Assembly: GCF_000379485.1 (NCBI RefSeq)
Contig: NZ_KB902286.1
Span: forward strand, 34,408-98,407
From: Wenxinia marina DSM 24838
GTDB lineage: Bacteria > Pseudomonadota > Alphaproteobacteria > Rhodobacterales > Rhodobacteraceae
Reading direction: 5' to 3'
Length of the DNA: 64,000 nt
The notes under the pieces were generated by a model. That model was given only the letters and a program-made list of their open reading frames with translations. It did not search any database and was not told the DNA's origin. Below, piece by piece: positions 51,576-60,046 of this stretch; position 1 is the stretch's first letter, and every line of letters starts with the position of its first letter. The translations under genes and the position numbers were made by a program.

Positions 51576-53624
51576 ATGGCGTGGGTGGGGACGTTCTACA
51601 GCAATTCGCAGCACCTGATCGGGCTGGGGCCAGGTCCGCTCGGCGGCCTTGCCAACTTCGCCCGCGGGGTCGAGGGCTATTTCCAGACCAATTCGATCGC
51701 GCCGGGCACCGGACCGGTGGCGGCGCAGCCGCAGCCGATCACCGCGCGCGGCGGCGGCAACGCAGTGCTGTTCACCGACGAGTTCAACTTTCTCGGCCGC
51801 GTCACCTTCGTCGGCCAGAACCTGACCTTCGGCACCGCGACGCTGGCCAATGGTGGCACCCTGCCGATGCTGACGGGGGGCACCGTCACCGGCATCGTGT
51901 CCGAGTTCAACCACCGCCTCGCCGAGGCAATCGACAACGGGGTGGGCGGCGATCTCAGCCCGCTGTTCAACCCGCGCTTCCTGGTCCTTGACGCCGAGAT
52001 CGCGATCCCGCCCACCGCGGCGACGGTGTTCACCGAGGCCATCGTGCAGGCCTACAACACCAACTCGCTGGTCCCGCTGAAGCAGCTGTTCGAGCGCGAC
52101 GTGCTGGTGATGAGGGGCGGCTCGCTGGAAGGCTCCGACGGGGTGAACTTCCTCGCCGGGCTGGACCGGGACGACCAGCTCTTCGGCGGCGCCTCGAACG
52201 ACGTGCTGGCGGGGCAGGGCGGCAACGACCTGCTGGACGGCGGCCCCGGCACCGACGCGATGGACGGTGGGTCGGGATCGGATTTCTACCTGCCGGGCCC
52301 CCCGGGTCCCGAGGCGCAGCAGTTCGGTGTCGGCGACGTGATCACCGAAGGCTTCTTCCAGTTCGCGCCGAACGACGTCGACACGCTGTCCTACCAGAAT
52401 GCGACCGGGCCGGTGGTGGTCGACCTCAACATCCAGGACGGCAACCATTCGGCGGGCTGGGCGCTGGGGCTGCAGGCGGTCGGGATCGAGGTGGTGATCG
52501 GATCGGATTTCGGCGACGTGCTGATCGGCAAGGTCGAGCCCGGCGGCGAGGCCGACACCCTGCGGGGCGGCTTCGGCGACGACACGCTGATCGGTCTCGA
52601 CGGCGACGACCTGCTGTCGGGCGGGCCGGGATCGGACCTGATCGACGGCGGCCCGCAGGGCGGGACCTTCGGCGGCGGCGCGGGCGACCGGGCGGCGTTC
52701 AACGCGCGCTCGGACCAGATCGACGTCTATTTCCCCGGCGACGGCTCGGTCCTGGTCGCCGCGCCGGGCGGCGGCATCGACCGGCTGGTGAACGTGGAGT
52801 TCCTGGCCTTGTCGGACGGCACCTTCGGCCTCGGCGCCTTCGGCGGCTCGCAGCGGCCGCTGTTCCTGGGCGACGGGCAGGGCCAGCCGCTGACCGGCAC
52901 GACCGGGTCCGACCTGATCTTCGGCTTCGGCGGCGACGACGTGCTGACGGGCGGGGGCGGCAACGATTCGATCGAGGGCGGCGCCGGCGCCGACCGGATC
53001 GACGGCGGGCCGGGGGCCGACGCCATGATCGGCGGCGAGGGGGCGGATGTCTTCTTCGTCGACCAGGGCGGGGATGTCGTGACCGAGATCGCCTCCTGGG
53101 GCGGCGGCGACCAGATCGTGGCCGCTCTGAACTGGTCGCTGGAGGGCACCCATGTCGAGCGGCTGACCCTGACTGGCGGGGCGCGCCTGGGCCTCGGCAA
53201 TGACCTGGCCAACCGGATCGACGGCAACGACCTGCCGAACCGGCTGGAGGGCGGCGCCGGCGACGACGCGCTGATCGGCGGCGGCGGCAGCGACACGCTG
53301 ATCGGCGGGCAGGGCAGCGACCGGATGGAGGGCGGGGCGGGGGCCGACATCTTCGTCATCCGCCCGGACGAGGGGCCGACCGTGGCGACCGATTTCGACC
53401 GGCGCGAGGGCGACCTCTTGGCGATCGACGACGGCTTCTTCCCGGCGATCGGCGATGGCGGCATCGACCCGCGGCCCGCGGGCCGGGACATCGTGCGCAG
53501 CGCGCTGGACAGCGGCAAGGCGGCCTATGACGCGGGCTCGGGCGAGCTGCGCCTGGACGGCGAACTCGTTGCCGTGCTGGAGGGCGGGGGGGCGGTGCTG
53601 GCCGAGGATGTGCTGCTGTTCTGA
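51576..53624 (+). CDS. Large RTX calcium-binding protein
   Basis: 682 residues, no signal peptide. The N-terminal 185 residues are an unrecognised beta-rich region (NAVLFTDEFNFLGRVTFVGQ, LTFGTATLANGGTLPMLTGG). RTX blocks lie at about 190-235, 305-370 and 435-500, separated by domains of RTX-adhesin/lipase type (VDTLSYQNATGPVVVDLNIQDG; NVEFLALSDG; LNWSLEGTHVERLTLTGGA, a strand pattern typical of such proteins). A final block (545-590) precedes the C-terminal cassette LLAIDDGFFPAIGDGGIDPRPAGRDIVRSALDSGKAAYDAGSGE...AEDVLLF. Two broken copies of this cassette lie just downstream. The ATG has GGAGG 9 nt upstream. Confidence 0.82.
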   Translation: MAWVGTFYSNSQHLIGLGPGPLGGLANFARGVEGYFQTNSIAPGTGPVAAQPQPITARGGGNAVLFTDEFNFLGRVTFVGQNLTFGTATLANGGTLPMLTGGTVTGIVSEFNHRLAEAIDNGVGGDLSPLFNPRFLVLDAEIAIPPTAATVFTEAIVQAYNTNSLVPLKQLFERDVLVMRGGSLEGSDGVNFLAGLDRDDQLFGGASNDVLAGQGGNDLLDGGPGTDAMDGGSGSDFYLPGPPGPEAQQFGVGDVITEGFFQFAPNDVDTLSYQNATGPVVVDLNIQDGNHSAGWALGLQAVGIEVVIGSDFGDVLIGKVEPGGEADTLRGGFGDDTLIGLDGDDLLSGGPGSDLIDGGPQGGTFGGGAGDRAAFNARSDQIDVYFPGDGSVLVAAPGGGIDRLVNVEFLALSDGTFGLGAFGGSQRPLFLGDGQGQPLTGTTGSDLIFGFGGDDVLTGGGGNDSIEGGAGADRIDGGPGADAMIGGEGADVFFVDQGGDVVTEIASWGGGDQIVAALNWSLEGTHVERLTLTGGARLGLGNDLANRIDGNDLPNRLEGGAGDDALIGGGGSDTLIGGQGSDRMEGGAGADIFVIRPDEGPTVATDFDRREGDLLAIDDGFFPAIGDGGIDPRPAGRDIVRSALDSGKAAYDAGSGELRLDGELVAVLEGGGAVLAEDVLLF

Positions 53625-53671
53625 GCGATCGCCCGCGTCGAGACGGCAGGCTCATCCGCCCGGGACCGGGC

Positions 53672-54410
53672 TCAGAACAGCCAGACATCCTCGAAGGTCA
53701 GGCCGGCCACCGCGCGGGGATCAATGCCGTCGGTTGCGAAGGCCGGAAAGAAGCGGTCGTCGAGCGCGAGCCGATCGTCCGCCTCGAAGTCCATCACCGT
53801 GTCGACGCCTTGGCCGGGACCGGAAAAGAAGGTGAATGCGTCCCGACCTTCACCACCTATCAGCGTGTCCGTTCCCCCTTGGCCGGCGAGCGTATCGTTG
53901 CCGCCCAGCCCCTCGAGCCGGTCGTTGCCGTCCTGACCCCTGAGCAGGTCCGGATCGGAATCGCCGGCCAAGGCAAGGTCCAGCGGCCCGCCCGGCTCCG
54001 CGCCGGAACCGCCATCCCCGCCGGAATCCGGACCGGTTGGATCATCGTCCGCGACGATATCGGGGTTATCGGACTCCACCGCCTCGTAGGAGACGGACTA
54101 CCGGAACCGGTCCGCGTAATCGCCGTCGACCTCTGCTCCGATCAGCGACCAAACCTGTGCGAAGTAGGGCCCGTCGGTCTGTGGCACGAAATCGAAGCTC
54201 AGCGAATTGCCTGTCTCCGGATATTCGTACAGAAGCCGGATCGTAGCCGTCCCACGGGGCGCCTTCGTTCCAGACGGCGAAATCGAACAGCGAGAGCATG
54301 TCGTCGCCCGACTGCGACGTCAGGGTGAAGCGATAGGTCTGGCCGGCACTCAGATCCAGACCGATCCAGTCGCTATCCTGTTCATCGTACAACGTGCCGT
54401 TTGACCTGCC
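53672..54410 (-). pseudogene. Broken RTX gene with PPC-like domain (frameshift and stop)
   Basis: Read on the minus strand from about 54410: TLYDEQDSDWIGLDLSAG, QTYRFTLTSQSGDDML and LFDFAVWNEGAPWDGYD resemble a bacterial pre-peptidase (PPC) domain. Near 54240 the frame shifts, and the next frame continues LLYEYPETGNSLSFDFVPQ, GPYFAQVWSLIGAEVDGDYA up to an in-frame TAG at 54098-54100. After it the same frame carries SVSYEAVESDNPDIV, four or five RTX nonapeptides (LRGQDGNDRLEGLGGNDTLAG) and LALDDRFFPAFATDGIDPRAVAGLTFEDVWLF. The 5' end is missing and the tail lacks about 40 residues found in related cassettes. The fragment 53672-54079 could still be translated from a GTG. Confidence 0.7.
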
Positions 54411-54430
54411 CCCTGGCGCAAGCTCTGCCC

Positions 54431-54589
54431 GGAGTCGATGCGTCCCCCGCGGGGCGCGAGACGGTGCGCAGCGCGCTGGACAGCGGCAAGGCGGCCTACG
54501 AAGCAGGTTCAGGCGAGTTCAACGGCGAACTCGTCGCCGTGCTCGAGGGCAGCGGCGCGGTGCTGGCCCAGGACGTGCTGCTGTTCTGA
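54431..54589 (+). pseudogene. Truncated RTX C-terminal secretion cassette
   Basis: In frame from about 54431: GVDASPAGRETVRSALDSGK, AAYEAGSGEF and NGELVAVLEGSGAVLAQDVLLF, nearly identical to the end of the RTX protein at 51576 with a three-residue deletion. Everything upstream of this in the gene is missing: to the left, on the opposite strand, begins another 5'-truncated RTX gene. An ATG at 54401 could still start a 62-residue peptide. Confidence 0.7.
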
Positions 54590-54699
54590 GAAAGGCGAGC
54601 CCCCCGTTAGGTCCTGGAGCGGGGCGGCCGGGCCAGCGTGCCCGCCGGATCGTTCGCGTCGCCTCGTCCACCGGGGGGCAGGTTCCGGGGGGGCTCCTC

Positions 54700-56292
54700 T
54701 CAGGCGATGCCCTTGCGCAGGGCCAGCCGCTCGAACAGCGCCGCGAGGCTCGCTGCGCGATGATCGAAGGTATGCGCCCCGAGGACGATCTCGCGAGCTC
54801 GGGCGGCCCGCCCGAGCCAGGGGCCGGGATCGGCGAGCGCGTCGCGGGCGCGGGCGGCGAAGCTCTCGGCGGTGTCCGCCGTGGCGATCGTGTCGCCGAA
54901 CACCTCGGCCAGCCCGGCGACCGGGTCGGTCAGGATCGGCGTGCCGGTGGCCGAGCCGTCGAACAGCCGGTTCGACAGAAAGCCGTTGTCGCGCATGCTG
55001 TCCCAGTGATCATTCAGCAGGAGGAGGTGCCGGGCATAGAGAGCGGGCAGTTCGGCATTCGAGACCGAGGGTGCGGCCACCGCCTCCGCCGGCAGGATGC
55101 CCTCCCACCCGCCGCCGTAGAGGTCGAGCGGGATCCCCCGCTGGCGGCACCACTTGACCATGGTGCGGTATTCGCGTCGAGAATTGCCGACGAAGAGGCA
55201 GGCGGCGCGGCGCTCGCCGTCCTGCGCTGCTGCCCCGGCTGCGCCGAAGAGATGCGCGTCGGTGGCCTGGTGCAGCACGCTGGTCTCGGTCAGGCCGCGC
55301 GCGGCCAGCGCCCGTCCGTAGACGTCCGAGGCGACGGCGACGTGGTCGTACTCGGCGAACTCGTCGTCCTCGATCCGGTCGGGATGGGAGATCAGCCACA
55401 TCACGTTGATCCGGCCGCGGTCGAGCGTCAGCCGCTCGCGCCCCCGGATCGCCAGCACCACGTCCTCGTCCACCGTCCGGCCGTACCAGGCATCGCGGCA
55501 ATCGACGCCCGCTTGCAGGTCCAGCCGTTCGAAGGCGGCGGCGAGCGAGCGGGCGAAATGGTAATCGCCCCACATCGGGGCTTCCTTGAGGTTGGGAGTC
55601 GAGATCTTGATCCGGATCGCGCGGGATGCGGCGGGCCGGGCCGTCAGTCGCACGGTTGGTCGCCCCGCCGGGCGAGGACGGGCGGCCCCGGGCACGCCGC
55701 CTACCGCGATGCGCCCGTCCTCGATCAGGTGGTCTGAGCCCGCGATCGCGAGCGTGATCACATGGGCGGCAGCGCTCCGGACCAGCGCGCCCGGGAGGCG
55801 CAGGGCGAAGCGGCCGTCGGCGCCGGCGGAGGCATGGGCGACGACGCCCTCCGCGCCGAGGGCGAGCACGGTGGCCGGTCGGCCGGGATGGCGATCGTTC
55901 CGGGCCCAGCCGGTGACGAGGGCGCCCTCGACGGTCTCGACCCTTCCGGACCAGCCGCTGACCTGGATGTCGACCGGGGCGTGGCCGGGCCGGGTGAGGC
56001 GCACGTCCCCGCGCGGCACCGGATCGACGAGGGCCCGCCCCGTCCGGCCGACCGGGATCACGCGGAAGCCCGGGCCCGGGGCGGCGCCGGGAGAGGTGTC
56101 CCTGCCTGAGCCTGTGACAGGGTCTGCATCAGGGCCCGCAGAGTCTGGATTACCGTTTTCGGCAGCAGTGACAGTCACGTCCTCGGCCCGCAGGCCGGGG
56201 CCGAGGACCAGCACGCCCCGGTGCAGCACGGGGACGAGCAAATCGGGCCCGCTGGGATCGGGGCGGGACGCGGAGGGGGCGATCCTGGTCAT
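54700..56292 (-). CDS. CgeB-like glycosyltransferase with accessory beta domain
   Basis: 530 residues. Residues 110-200 are a small beta domain (GRVETVEGALVTGWARNDRHPGRP, VVAHASAGADGRFALRLPG) shared with the genes at 56289 and 19678. Residues 225-520 resemble the CgeB/Glyco_trans_1_2 group of GT-B enzymes: IKISTPNLKEAPMWGDYHFARSLAAAF, INVMWLISHPDRIEDDEFAEYDHVAVAS, ACLFVGNSRREYRTMVKWC, LPALYARHLLLLNDHWDSMRDNGFLSNRLFD and GTPILTDPVAGLAEVFGD. It probably adds a sugar during surface-polysaccharide synthesis in the cytoplasm. Its ATG overlaps the stop of the upstream glycosyltransferase gene (ATGA, 56289-56292). The end of the gene is 111 bp from the RTX relic. Confidence 0.75.
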   Translation of the reverse strand: MTRIAPSASRPDPSGPDLLVPVLHRGVLVLGPGLRAEDVTVTAAENGNPDSAGPDADPVTGSGRDTSPGAAPGPGFRVIPVGRTGRALVDPVPRGDVRLTRPGHAPVDIQVSGWSGRVETVEGALVTGWARNDRHPGRPATVLALGAEGVVAHASAGADGRFALRLPGALVRSAAAHVITLAIAGSDHLIEDGRIAVGGVPGAARPRPAGRPTVRLTARPAASRAIRIKISTPNLKEAPMWGDYHFARSLAAAFERLDLQAGVDCRDAWYGRTVDEDVVLAIRGRERLTLDRGRINVMWLISHPDRIEDDEFAEYDHVAVASDVYGRALAARGLTETSVLHQATDAHLFGAAGAAAQDGERRAACLFVGNSRREYRTMVKWCRQRGIPLDLYGGGWEGILPAEAVAAPSVSNAELPALYARHLLLLNDHWDSMRDNGFLSNRLFDGSATGTPILTDPVAGLAEVFGDTIATADTAESFAARARDALADPGPWLGRAARAREIVLGAHTFDHRAASLAALFERLALRKGIA

Positions 56293-59200
56293 CCGGTCCT
56301 CCGGAGCGATCCGGGGCGGGGGGGATCCATCGTCAGCCGCCAGATCGCATGGGCCAGCCGCTCGCGTGCGAGGGCGGGGTGGAAGGCGATGGCGTGGACG
56401 ATGCGGCTGCGCTCGTCCAGCCGGGCCATCGCGCCGTGGTCCTGCAGCAGGGTGCCCACCTTCTCGTCGATCCAGGCCGGCTCGGCATGGCGCAGCGCGA
56501 AGGTGGCTCGGGCCTCAATCCACTGCCGGGCGAGGCCGTCCGGGGTCTCGGTCCAGGTATCGGCGGCGACGAGTGCCGGCACGCCTCGCGCCTGCAGCGC
56601 CTGCAGCAGCGCCATGCCCGCCGGATCGAGCCCGCCCAGCGGTCCGAGCACCATGGTAGCCCGGATCCCGGCAAGGGCGGCGGGCAGGGCGGGGCCGAGA
56701 TCGTCGGCCCGCCGCCCGTCGAGCCTCAGCCACGGCGCGCGGCCGGAGGGCGGCAGCAGGAGTCCGGTGCCGAGGACGCGGGCGAGGTCCTGCAGCGCCG
56801 GGCCTTCGGCCAGCGCCGCCCAGTTCGCGGGCGCCGCTTCCGTCCGCAGCACCAGGATGTCCCCACTGCCGGAGGCGCTGCCGGTCGGGCCCGAGGCCGC
56901 GGCAGACGGCAGGTCGATCGGCACCGCCCCGAGCGGGAAGTCGATCCGTGCCTCCCCGACCGATACGAGGGCGGTCTGCTCGCCCAGGTTCCGCAGGTGC
57001 AGCAGGCGGTGGCCGGGAGACGCTGGGCCCTGTCGCAGGCTCTGTTCCAGACCCTGTGGCAGGGGTCCGACGGCGATCACCGGACCCTCGGCCAGGGCGC
57101 CGTCGAGCAGATGCATCAGGCGCGCGGGATCCGATGCGAGCTCGGGCGGCAGCCGGGTCTCGGGCCCCGGGGCGCTTCCGCCTTCGTCCTCCGCCCCGGC
57201 GGAATCGAGCGCGAGGCGCAGCAGATCGGCGGTCGGCGCGGCGAGGCCGGCCAGCCCGTCGGCGAGGGCGGCGTCGAGGGCGGCTGCGCCCGCGCCCGGG
57301 GCCCCGGTCCGCAGGAGCGTCAGCCGCGGGCGCACCGGCCAGTCGAGCGCGAGCCGGGCGTGGTTGCCGGCCAGCCGGTCGCGCGTCTTCTCGCCCACGC
57401 TGTCCTGCGCACCGGAGCCGAGCTGGGTGTGCGTGACCTGCCCCCAGGCGATGTTGCGGCGGTAGAAGACGCCGATCCGGTCCACATAGGTGGCGCCGAA
57501 GATCGAGGTGTGGCGCAGGACGAGATCCCAGTCCTGCAGCCGGGCGAGGGCGGGATCGAACCCGCCCAGCCAGTTCGAGACCCTGCGGTGGTGGACGATC
57601 CCGTTGAGATCCATGAAATTCTTGCTCGACAGCGCGATCGGCCGAAAGGTCGGGCGTGCCAGTGCCTCGAGTCGGATCGCCGCGCCCACGGTCTGGGTGT
57701 CCAGATAGGCGGCGTAGGCGATGGGACAGGCGGGTCTCTCCTCCAGCGCGCGCAGCATCCGGTCGAGGAACAGCGGGTGCCAGATGTTGTCGCTGTCGAG
57801 ATAGGCGATGTACTCCCCCCGGGCGAAGCGCAGCCCGTGATTGCGCGCCCCGGCACCGTTCGACTTGAGAAAGGTCATGTAGCGGATGCGCGGATCGTCG
57901 AAGCCGCGCACCACGTCGGCGGTCCGGTCCTCGGAGGCGTCGTCGCAGATCAGCAGCTCCCAGTTGCCGTAGCTCTGCTCGATCACGCTCTGGATCGCCT
58001 CGCCGATGGTGAAGGCGCGGTTCCAGGTCGGCATCACGATCGAGACGAGCGGCCGCTCCCGCAGCGGCGTGGCGGCGATCTCGGCGCGCATCAGGCGCTC
58101 GTCCTCGTCGATCTCGCCGCGCTCGGCACGGGTGGCCGTCAGCCGGGCGAGGCTCGCTGCCCAGATGCTGTCCTGCGGGGCAAGGTCCCGGCTGGGCGGG
58201 GGAAGGGAGGCCGGGCCGGGCCGGGCTTCGGCGCCTTCGTCCCACGGGCCGGGAGCGGGGCCGATCCCGGGACCATCCTCCGGCTCCGTGCTGGCGAGCG
58301 CACCGGGGCCCAAGGCGAGCTCGACCGCGAAGGCGCAGGGGATCCGCCCCTCCTCCACCGCGCGTGCGAGGCCCGGATGGCGCCGCCGGGCCGCCGCCTC
58401 TTCGAAGCCGGGGCCGGGCGAGAGCCCCCGCGCAGCCCCTTCCGCATGCCAGTGCGCTACGGCCTCCGACCCGGTCAGGCCGGTTTCGCGCGCCAGCCAG
58501 TCCGGGTCGATCCCCGCCACTTCGGCGCCGCCCTCCAGCGCCCGCCCGGCGGCCTCGAAGGCCTGCCGTGCCGCGCGGGCGAGATCCTCGGGCAGGTCGG
58601 CCAGGTCGAGCCGGGGGTCGGACAGGCGCGGCGACAATTCGGTCAGGTCCAGCCCTGCGGGCGCCGCGCGGTGATCGGCCTGCACCAGATAGCGGGCGAG
58701 GATGGCCCCGTCCGCTTCCTGCGTTCCGTCCTGCGGCCCCTCCTGGGACCCGGCCCGCAGCACCAGTTCGGCCGTGCCTGCCGGCAGGTCGAGCGTGATC
58801 CGCCCGGTCTCGCCCGGGCCGGCCTTGGCCCGCACCGTCACCGCGCGTCCGTCCGCGAAGGCCGCGACCGGGCGCGACACCGCGGCCCCGGTCGCGTCCG
58901 ACAGGCCGAGCACGACCTGCCCGCCGACGGCCGAGACGAGCGACACGGCGGGCCTGTTGCCGCTGCGGATCACCTCGACCGGGCTGCCGTCGATCTCGGT
59001 CCCGCCGGCCTCGAGCCGCAGCCGGTGCACCTGCCCGTCGCAGAGCGCGGGCGGCACCGGCACCACGAAGCCCTGCTGCACGCCCTTGCCGAACCCCGGC
59101 ACCTCGCGGTCGAGCATCACCGTCTCGGCCGGACCATCGTCCCAGCGGCCGGTGAGGGCGGTGGTGCCGGCCGCCCAGCCCACCACCGCGCCGCGCGGCC

Positions 59201-59642
59201 GGTCGAACCAGGCCAGCCCCTCGACGAGGCCGGTCTCGATCCGCGCCGCGGCGGCGCCGGGTCGTGCCGCGATCGAGAGCCGCCCGCCGCGCAGGACCGG
59301 GCCGGACTCGCCGAGACGCAGTTCGACCCGGTGGGACCGCCCGTCGCGCAGCCGTGCCGGCAGGGCCGCGTCGAAGCCGCAATGGAGCGGCGCCAGCCCG
59401 CGCGAGGAGACATCTTCGCGCGGCAGGTTGGCGACGATGTTCATCACCGCCACGCCGTCCACATGCAGGCTGAGCCGGGCCCCGCCCTCGGGGCGGGCGG
59501 GATCGGCCGCCCAGCCCGCCACGCGGGTCTCGTCGAAACGGTCGACATAGCCCGCCCGCCGCCCCGGCAGGCGGGCGAGGCCGCGGCGCAGCGTCCGGCG
59601 GAGGCCGTCCGGCAGATCGGAAAGAAGGCCCGTCTGGCTCAA
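56289..59642 (-). CDS. Large GT2 glycosyltransferase with accessory beta domains
   Basis: About 1117 residues. The N-terminal 320 residues contain several beta domains of the recurrent type (AGYVDRFDETRVAGWAADPARPEGGARLSLHVDG...REDVSSRGLAPLHCGFDAALP; AVVGWAAGTTALTGRWDDG). A small AYPD-like module sits near 405-470. A complete GT2 domain lies at about 530-750: PLVSIVMPTWNRAFTIGEAI, ELLICDDASEDRTADVVRGF, GARNHGLRFARGEYIAYLDSDN (DxD-type). The C-terminal 350 residues resemble a second, unassigned glycan enzyme region. The start is uncertain: TTG 59642 precedes SQTGLLSDLPDGLRRTL; a GTG at 59678 is also possible, and the open frame reaches 59855. Co-operonic with the gene at 54700. Confidence 0.7.
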   Translation of the reverse strand: MSQTGLLSDLPDGLRRTLRRGLARLPGRRAGYVDRFDETRVAGWAADPARPEGGARLSLHVDGVAVMNIVANLPREDVSSRGLAPLHCGFDAALPARLRDGRSHRVELRLGESGPVLRGGRLSIAARPGAAAARIETGLVEGLAWFDRPRGAVVGWAAGTTALTGRWDDGPAETVMLDREVPGFGKGVQQGFVVPVPPALCDGQVHRLRLEAGGTEIDGSPVEVIRSGNRPAVSLVSAVGGQVVLGLSDATGAAVSRPVAAFADGRAVTVRAKAGPGETGRITLDLPAGTAELVLRAGSQEGPQDGTQEADGAILARYLVQADHRAAPAGLDLTELSPRLSDPRLDLADLPEDLARAARQAFEAAGRALEGGAEVAGIDPDWLARETGLTGSEAVAHWHAEGAARGLSPGPGFEEAAARRRHPGLARAVEEGRIPCAFAVELALGPGALASTEPEDGPGIGPAPGPWDEGAEARPGPASLPPPSRDLAPQDSIWAASLARLTATRAERGEIDEDERLMRAEIAATPLRERPLVSIVMPTWNRAFTIGEAIQSVIEQSYGNWELLICDDASEDRTADVVRGFDDPRIRYMTFLKSNGAGARNHGLRFARGEYIAYLDSDNIWHPLFLDRMLRALEERPACPIAYAAYLDTQTVGAAIRLEALARPTFRPIALSSKNFMDLNGIVHHRRVSNWLGGFDPALARLQDWDLVLRHTSIFGATYVDRIGVFYRRNIAWGQVTHTQLGSGAQDSVGEKTRDRLAGNHARLALDWPVRPRLTLLRTGAPGAGAAALDAALADGLAGLAAPTADLLRLALDSAGAEDEGGSAPGPETRLPPELASDPARLMHLLDGALAEGPVIAVGPLPQGLEQSLRQGPASPGHRLLHLRNLGEQTALVSVGEARIDFPLGAVPIDLPSAAASGPTGSASGSGDILVLRTEAAPANWAALAEGPALQDLARVLGTGLLLPPSGRAPWLRLDGRRADDLGPALPAALAGIRATMVLGPLGGLDPAGMALLQALQARGVPALVAADTWTETPDGLARQWIEARATFALRHAEPAWIDEKVGTLLQDHGAMARLDERSRIVHAIAFHPALARERLAHAIWRLTMDPPRPGSLRRTG

Positions 59643-60046
59643 GGCCGGCCCCCGGGCACGCGCGGATCCGGGATGCACGCAGCGATGGCGGAACCCGGCC
59701 GGGGGACGCGCCGGGCGGCGGGGCGTGCGCGGGGCGCGCGGAGGGCTGGCCGGTGCCGGCCCTCGTCCGCTCCTCTCTGCCGTATCGAAGGTTGCGCCGT
59801 CCCAGTCACGATCCGTCCACCCATCCCGGCGCGCGAGGCGGTCCTCCGCCTCCATGCGCGATGCCAGCGTCTTTGCGGCAGAACGTTTCGGCTCGCAACC
59901 TCATCCCAGTACCGCGCAGCCGCATTTCCGTCGTCTTTGACCGGTAGGCCCCCGACGAGACTCCCCGCCCACCTTCGCGCCGGCCTCCGTCGCGACGCCG
60001 GAGCCCGGCCGATCGCCAGGGGGGCGCGTCCAATCGGAGAAGGACG
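59643..60046. other. 404-bp divergent gap
   Basis: No gene seen. A TTGACC hexamer lies at 59937-59942 on the plus strand, but without a good -10 at the right distance; the region must hold divergent promoters for the glycosyltransferase operon and the CAP-RTX gene. Part of it may code if the large glycosyltransferase starts upstream of 59642. Confidence 0.35.
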
